Made by a program: the position numbers and the translations under genes. DNA of 64,000 bases from Kingdonia uniflora (taxonomy: Eukaryota; Streptophyta; Magnoliopsida; Ranunculales; Circaeasteraceae), in contig JACGCM010002331.1 of NCBI GenBank assembly GCA_014058105.1, forward strand, positions 124,001-188,000. Direction: 5' to 3'. The notes under the pieces are model-generated. The model did not search any database. It had not been told where the DNA came from and saw only the letters and a program-made list of their open reading frames with translations. Below are positions 58,241 through 64,000 of the stretch, piece by piece (position 1 is the first letter of the stretch; each line of letters begins with the position of its first letter).

Positions 58241-58317
58241 GGGGCATCCACGATGACAGCGACGGCCGACCAAAATATCACTCTTTCAACTCCCAATACT
58301 TGGCGTTCACACGCCTT

Positions 58318-58328
58318 ACATATTTATA
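58318..58328 (-). promoter_or_regulatory. TATA box of the short antisense unit in D
   Basis: TATAAATATG on the minus strand, matching the position of TATAAATACT in C. Confidence 0.5.
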
Positions 58329-58630
58329 ATAAAGAATATGAGCTCGCGTCTTCACCATGCTGCAAGAGAGAACAAAATACCTTCTTATCTTTCTATAAGG
58401 CTATTTACAGCTTTCCATCCTCGATTTCACATTCTCCACAGTCACACAGACTGCCATTAATAAGCATTGGAACCATGCAATGACCTGGTCAAAATACTCT
58501 GATATAACAAGACGTTAGAAATGACAGCTGCCTTAAACCTGTCACAACGTTCATATACAGCAGTTCAAAAAATTTAACCAATTTAGAATTTCTTCTCGAC
58601 ACACAAGTAATTGTATCGAAATGGGGCCAT

Positions 58631-59106
58631 TATAGTAGCATATTCTCCAGATTCAATAAGGAAAAGAAACTAAAATCATGTCGAAGGTCGAGAAGATGTC
58701 AACTGTACGCCTACGGATCTCGACCCTCTGCAGTAACCATTATGTTTGGTCAAATAAAGCCATTGTACACGATCCGCGAAGTTTGCCCACCACCCAAGAA
58801 ATCCGGAGAGCAATTATTTGTAACTGTATGTATCCATTATAAATATATGCAGAGCTTACAAACACTGACACATATTATTTCACTATCATTCTTAAACTTT
58901 ACTTGTTAAATCTCTCTACGATTGTAATAACCTAACACATATTAGATTTATCCTCAAAAATCCTACTCGAGGTCGTGGTTTTTTTTTTTTTTTTTTTTTG
59001 ATTTCCCTAAGTTTCTATGTAAAATCTATTGCGTCCAAGCTTAGAATTGTAATCTCCTTACTGAAGTATTGGCAAATTTTACCATCAGGGAAAATATGTT
59101 ATTACA
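58631..59106 (+). repeat. 3' LTR of element D
   Basis: 476 bp. Starts TATAGTAGCATATTC (first TG mutated) after the tract AAATGGGGCCAT, and ends TTATTACA. TATA box at 58838-58846. It contains a run of more than 20 T near 58980 that the 5' LTR lacks. Confidence 0.92.
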
Positions 59107-59111
59107 ACGTG

Positions 59112-59746
59112 GTAGTACCATATAGTGAAACGTGGTACCAGTTTGACTGAGTCAGACTGGGAATTGACTTAGTCTTATTTTCTTAAAACTTGGTGTCTGA
59201 GGAACAAATTTAACGTATCTAAGTACAATAAGATGTTACTTGATAACATTTAGAGGTATATAGGCACTAATAACAACTTATTGCACCCTAGCATATTAGT
59301 TCAAAGACATGAGTAATTTACATATTTTATGAACTCAGCAGACTTTGGGGTGGGTCCACATGTCAGCTAAACATCTAATACCCATCATATTCGTAGAAAA
59401 TATGGTCATTTGGCTAAAACATACAAACCTTATAGAACTTTAGGGATTCAAATATCCAAGTTGTCAGAATAAAGAACGCTCACATCTAGTGGTTTTAAAT
59501 AACAATTTTGGCTAAGATTCTATAAAAACATATATTTAAGATTAAGATTATAATTTTACGGGGTAAAGTTAGGATTTAATTATTATAAAATAACTTCATA
59601 AATATTAGAATATGAACACTGTTCAGCTATAATATGATTAAGAATCATTTATTTTCTGTTATTCTATGTAGTATGATTTGTCTATAATGTATTTGAAATG
59701 TTTATCAAGAATTGTTACTAATTGCGATCTATATTTTGCATAATAG
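59112..59746. other. no gene recognised, end of the 23-bp array and copia 5' flank
   Basis: The array ends at about 59150. The rest is AT-rich and leads into copia gag. A copia 5' LTR should be near but no boundary could be set. Confidence 0.5.
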
Positions 59747-60670
59747 ATGCCTGCGAGACCACGCTACATTGATTACGAGCCATTACAGCTAGATGGTTCC
59801 AATAATCTTTCTTGGTGTACAGAAAGAAAACTCCATCTAAAAACAATAAACATCTCAAAGTCGATAGTTGCAGATAACACCGTCTCTGAACCACTCAAGG
59901 CACTGGCCATGTTGGTTATATGTACCTACCTTCAGATAGAGCTGAAGTTTGAGCATCTATGTTACAGAGATCCATATGAGTTATGGAGAAGCTTAGAGAA
60001 ATGTTTTGGTCTCCAGCAGATCCTAAGGATGTCTAAGAACCGCAACTGCTAGAACAACTTCAGGTTATGTGACTTCAAGACTGTAACTGATAATTACTCA
60101 GTACTACAGAAAATTATGTCTTCGAGGGAGAGGTATTCAAAAGACTATCTCCATATTTCCATATTCACAAGCTGCTTTCAAGGACCAGTATGCGATTTGG
60201 AATTCAGTACTCGCGCATGCAAATCTGATCCAACTCTTGCTCACTGCTGAATAAGAGGGTAATTTTTTTTAAAGTAAAATAAGAGGTATCCCCCTTGGAG
60301 GAAGACATCCATTGCACGGAAAATCATATCTAATGACAAAGATAACTAAAAACAGGGTTTTGGAAGTGGAAATGTGAATAAAGGTGGAAATCGGGGATTC
60401 CTGGGCCCTTAGAAGAGTAAAGGATTTAAAAAGGTTAGTAAACCACATAAACCGAAGAAAATTAAGAAGACGGATTACGAATCTCCTTCCGTGAGATGTG
60501 GGGCAGCCAGACAGTGGGTACGAATCAGCAAGGCACCGAGGGTTCCTAAAGTCAACAAAGTTTATGCTAACCACATCACCACTGACATAACTTCTATGAC
60601 TATGAAGTTTGCAATGGCTGACTTCTTCAGCGATATTGAGGCCAGTATGGATTAACATACGGAGTAATCA
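59747..60670 (+). pseudogene. copia gag of element F
   Basis: MPARPRYIDYEPLQLDGSNN, then LSWCTERKLHLKTINISKSI and a block ending PYELWRSLEKCFGLQQ. This is the start of a copia gag (UBN2 type, nucleocapsid precursor). A decayed zinc-knuckle area follows with SVRCGAARQWVRISKAPRVP (about 60490) and TMKFAMADFFSDIEASMD (about 60600-60655). Frameshifts separate the pieces. Confidence 0.75.
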
Positions 60671-60939
60671 GCAATAATATCTCAGTAGATGTGTGATGTC
60701 ATAACAGAAAGAACTAGTAGTTTTTTTTCTTGCAAAGACTTAATTTACTTTTTGTTCGCATTACTTTTTATTATGTTAGGAGCAGATCATTTATGTTTAA
60801 ATAAAGTGCTCGTGACACTCACTCAATTTTAATCTATGAGATTTTCATTTTGTTTTAAATTGTGATTATCCAAATTATTGCTTGAGATAGTAGTTTATTT
60901 ATTATATTATATATAAAATTCTTAATTTTCTATATATAC

Positions 60940-62256
60940 AGGTAGCTCGTGGATCTTTCTGCTCATAGAGCACAAATTTATAATAGAACGAGTCGTGACA
61001 CATGTCTAGTTGACAGTGGTACCACGTACTCGATCGTTTAAGATAAACGTTATTTCTCAAACTTGACCACATATATTGAGGACATTCAAACTATTACTGG
61101 GTCAGCCAGTATCATAAAGGGCTCGGAAAGCGCTACGCTATTACTTCCTAATGGTACGATATTTAGTATCAAGACCGTGTTGTTTGCTAATAAATCTCCT
61201 GAGAATTTACTAAGTTTTAGGGGCATACATGATAGTGGTTATCAAGTGAAAATGATGATGAGAAACAAATTTTATGCATCACCTATTCGCCTAACGGCCA
61301 AGAACTTATATTAGAACGATGTCCAATGTATTCCTCAAAGCTTTATTCCACTGCCTTCAGGCATGTCAAAACATATGCAATCATTAATTTATCTCTGTTA
61401 CAAGAGAAATATTTAAGATTTGGCATGACACCATTTTGGCCATCTTGGACAACGAATGATGAGGAAAATTATCAATAGTTCCTATGGACATTCACTCGCG
61501 GGAGAGAAAAACCAAATTTTACGAGATTGCCTAGGTAACGCCTACTTTCAGGGAAAGCTTATAGTCCAACCTAGTAAGACCAAGGTAGGGTTGGAGTCTT
61601 CAGCCTTTCTCTAACATATCCATAAAGACATATGCAGACCTATCCATCCACATAGTGGTCCATTCAAATACTATATGGTGTTAATTGACACATCTATGAG
61701 ATGGTCAGGCGTTTACCAATTATCATCTAGGAATATGGCGTTTCCATGGTTGTTTACCCAGATTATTCGATTGCAGGCTCATTTCCCTGATCACACGATC
61801 AAATCTAAAAGATTTGACGGTACTGGCGAGTTTACCTCAAAGGCTTTTATTGATTATTATACGGTTAATGGGATGATGTCGAGCATCCAGTACCCCAGGT
61901 CGATACCCAAAATAGGATTGCGGAGATTCTAATCCAGCGATTACAGTTAATACCTAGGCCACTGTTATGATGATCTCAGCTTCTGGCCACTGCGTGGGGC
62001 GATGCAATTTTGCATGCTACTACCATGATTAGAATTTACCTAACAGCAAATAATCAATATTCCCCATTGTAACTAGTAACTGGCTTGGAGCCCGAGGTCG
62101 CCCATCTACAAACATTTCAATGTTCTGTACAGGTACAAATTGCAACACCAAAACCTACAAAGAAGGAACCCCAACGACGACTTGGTATCTATGTGGGTTA
62201 AAATTCACCATCTATCATTCGATACTTAGAACCCAATACCGGCGATTCAATTTAAC
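60940..62256 (+). pseudogene. copia protease-integrase part of element F
   Basis: Protease active site LVDSGTTYSIV near 61010, followed by YFSNLTTYIEDIQTITGSAS and SPENLLSFRGIHDSGYQVKM. The pre-integrase block has HHFGHLGQRMMRKII. Integrase has YYMVLIDTSMRWSGVYQLSS, RFDGTGEFTSKAFIDYY and LVTGLEPEVAHLQTFQCSVQ, then PQRRLGIYVG and IIRYLEPNTGD. The last is cut off at 62256 by element G. A non-coding 270 bp separates gag from this part. Several stops. Confidence 0.85.
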
Positions 62257-62587
62257 TGTAATACCGGAAGCTAAATCGAGAAGTCTTTTACGCTAAAATC
62301 AACCTAAAATTAAATTATGGAAAAACCTTGAACTTTATTCAATCACAACTTTAACAACTAAATAAAATAGAGAGCCTAGCCTCTCTTTTATAGAACATAA
62401 GGGGGTGGAAACCCTAACTAGGAATATTCTAAAAACTGAAAAAGTACCATATTAACCTTGTGTTGGTTAATTAGGAACTCCCAAAAACCTATTAACCATC
62501 TCTAGCAGAGAAGCTTGAATCAAAAGAACATAAATATAAATAGTCTGTTGACATGTGAGAAACAACCATGATATATGATTCATATCA
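62257..62587 (-). repeat. LTR of element G
   Basis: 331 bp. On the minus strand it starts TGATATGAATCATA and ends GGTATTACA. It carries a TATA box (CTATAAAAGAGAG) and a polyadenylation signal (TGAATAAAG) in the right order for U3-R-U5. Confidence 0.65.
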
Positions 62588-62601
62588 AACCCTCCATCTT
62601 C

Positions 62602-63258
62602 GGAAAATTTTGACCACGAATTTAAACGGGGCGTGCTCCTGACGAAGCTCGTGCTACCTTGGTAACACATTCAAAATCATCAAACTCGTCTTGTATGTCA
62701 AATTCAACAATTTCATACGCCTTAAGCTTTGACCCACGGATCCTACCTCGAAACTTGCCATATCCAGCCGATGTACCAATTGATGTTGCAACAGTGTTTT
62801 CACAACTTCTTCTTAAACCAAAACCTAGCAAACGGCGCGCTCTAAAAATTATTTGTAATTGATGTAGTTTTCCTATCGCTTGACATGCATAACGAGCTTT
62901 AAAGTTCTCCCAAGTTGGATCTATAAACGCCGATACATCTATAAATTGGAATTTTTCTTCTTCTAAAAAGTTGTTGTAATCCCGTCTTTTATCAGTTAAA
63001 GATCCAAGTACTTGTAGTCATCCGAGTGATCATCATATACGGGGGGTAATCCTCCATCATCAAAACATGGTTGGTGAGCGTCACAAACAACATCAAATAT
63101 CGAAGAGAAAAATTTTACCTCGTAACTAAAAAAAAAAAAATTTATTGACCGTCACTTCCAATTTTTGGAAAGTTCCTTTAATTCTTTTAACCGACTCTTC
63201 GATACGCTCAACACGTGCTTCAAGACTAGGTGGTCTCTCCATTGAGATTGTACTCGCC
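62602..63258 (-). pseudogene. short internal coding remnant of G
   Basis: On the minus strand it starts MASTISMERPPSLEARVERI, then EESVKRIKGTFQKLEVTVNK, a predicted helix like the first residues of some retroelement gag proteins. Later pieces include SCENTVATSIGTSAGYGKF and YEIVEFDIQDEFDDFE. Frames are broken. No gag core, protease or RT motif was found. Confidence 0.4.
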
Positions 63259-63384
63259 ATAGAGAAGGAAAAAAAATCTGAATGAACATGATATGGACAA
63301 AAGAACATAGAAAATCTTTTTTTATTTATCAGAAATCACATATCTATATGGGAAACTAGATACGGATATCCACATAAAGCCTCC

Positions 63385-64000
63385 TAGGGAGGCAAAAGCT
63401 TCTGGAAGCAATTAAGCCCAATACACGAGGTGTATACGTAATAAAACTAAAAAAGTTATTGTTAACTTGAAGTAATCAGGGACCATGAGACATAGTAAGT
63501 TTACTGTGTATTTAAAGGTTGGGGACTTTGCAAATATCTTTATCTGTCCATGCGTTCTTATTTAGAACACAAAAATTAGCTTCAGTGTTATCATAACAGT
63601 GTACTAAATGATTTGGATATCATTAGACCTCCGGGGGAGATCGCGAAAGCTGCCGAATACCTTGGGAAGTAATTCAAAATAAAAGACCTTGGGAAATTAA
63701 GTAGTATCTCGATTTGTAGATTGAACATCTTGGTAGTGGCATACTCGTACACCAAGCAATATATATCGAAAGAGTTATCTAACACTTCGGTAGGGATATA
63801 ACACATGGTGCCAAGTCGTTTATTGTGCATCCAATACTTGGATGCGGACAACGACATCTTCTACCATCCTAATTGGGGGAGAAACTCCTAGGACTGTGAC
63901 GCCATAGCTAGGAAGTGCTTTACTATAAGTAGCTGGGTATACTAGACCTGATGACTCATTTACAGTGAACTGTTTGGTTTGCCATAGTTTTGCTCCTACC
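63385..64000 (+). pseudogene. copia RT/RNase H part of element F, continues past the window
   Basis: Resumes with KLLEAIKPNTRGVYVIKLKK and TVYLKVGDFANIFICPCVLI. A frameshifted copy of the VYVDDL box follows (near 63600), then EYLGK, FKIKDLGKL and NILVVAYSYTKQYISKELSN. It ends with VAGYTRPDDSFTVNCLVCHS at the window edge. This is the same lineage as the gag and integrase parts before G. Stops and frameshifts are frequent. Confidence 0.85.

Larger units (their letters stand above)
48073..59106 (+). mobile_element. Ty3/gypsy Tat-lineage retrotransposon D, full length
   Basis: 11.0 kb with LTRs at 48073-48550 and 58631-59106 and a perfect target duplication ACGTG (48068-48072, 59107-59111). Order: 5' LTR, primer site, gag, protease, RT, RNase H, second RNase H, integrase (+), then the antisense gene and a short antisense unit (-), polypurine tract, 3' LTR. 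It is the complete version of the subfamily seen in C. No long tandem array is present at the 3' side. Coding regions are broken by many stops. Confidence 0.92.
62257..63340 (-). mobile_element. small LTR element G inserted in copia F
   Basis: The copia polyprotein stops at 62256 and resumes only at about 63385. The inserted sequence has an LTR at 62257-62587 in minus orientation and a polypurine tract GAAGATGGAGGGTT (62588-62601 on -). It has a short gag-like start, MASTISMERPPSLEARVERI (ATG near 63258), on the same strand. No second LTR was found on the right side, and no pol. It is either a non-autonomous element or a strongly deleted one. About 300 codons of the copia gene are also missing at the site. 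The right boundary is uncertain. Confidence 0.55.

Noticed and set aside
58980..59002. long T run in the 3' LTR of D
   Set aside because: Considered as a sign of a LINE/SINE tail, but it lies within an LTR aligned on both sides and is a simple slippage tract.

Overview
This is a nuclear plant (eudicot-like) window made almost entirely of nested, decayed transposable elements with a few broken host genes between them. GT-AG introns, TATA-driven transcription units, plant-type Ty3/gypsy and Ty1/copia elements, a PIF/Harbinger element, a plant mobile domain gene, a PPR fragment, a MAP70 fragment and a SPATULA-type bHLH fragment all point to a higher plant. No bacterial, organellar, rRNA or tRNA genes were seen. 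Element names A-H are mine.

Layout. 1-7376: 3' part of Ty3/gypsy element C (+). 7377-8530 and 20022-20958: a copia element E, split by element A. 8531-20021: Ty3/gypsy element A (pol on -). 21121-21579: a 230-bp tandem duplication. 21583-27847: PIF/Harbinger element H, holding an ORF1-type gene, a transposase remnant and a plant-mobile-domain gene that is itself cut by a solo LTR of the A/B family (26270-26997). 28337-28924: a truncated PPR gene. 29830-30254 and 43461-43559: a MAP70-like gene split by Ty3/gypsy element B (30255-43460, pol on -, perfect GAAGT target duplication). 44980-45988: a bHLH fragment and an unrecognised zinc-ribbon fragment. 47841-48072: tandem repeats. 48073-59106: Ty3/gypsy element D (+, ACGTG target duplication), inserted in the 23-bp repeat array. 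59747-64000: copia element F, interrupted by a small LTR element G on the - strand.

The four Ty3/gypsy copies fall into two subfamilies (A/B and C/D). Both have Tat-lineage traits: two RNase H domains in pol, a long 3' region, and (A/B) 3' tandem repeats. The outstanding feature is that all four carry, between pol and the 3' LTR, an extra gene on the strand opposite to gag-pol. It has its own TATA box, a 5' exon and three introns at matching positions. The third intron is exactly 78 bp in all four, although the flanking proteins have diverged strongly. Upstream of this gene there are additional short antisense units with TATA boxes: one in C and D, and two related ones in A and B, whose order differs between A and B.

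Nearly all coding regions carry stops and frameshifts, many explained by C-to-T (or G-to-A) change, as expected for methylated old elements. Intact reading frames are limited to short pieces, such as the 75-residue antisense ORF at 6322-6549. All assignments come from reading translations and repeats by eye; no search was run.
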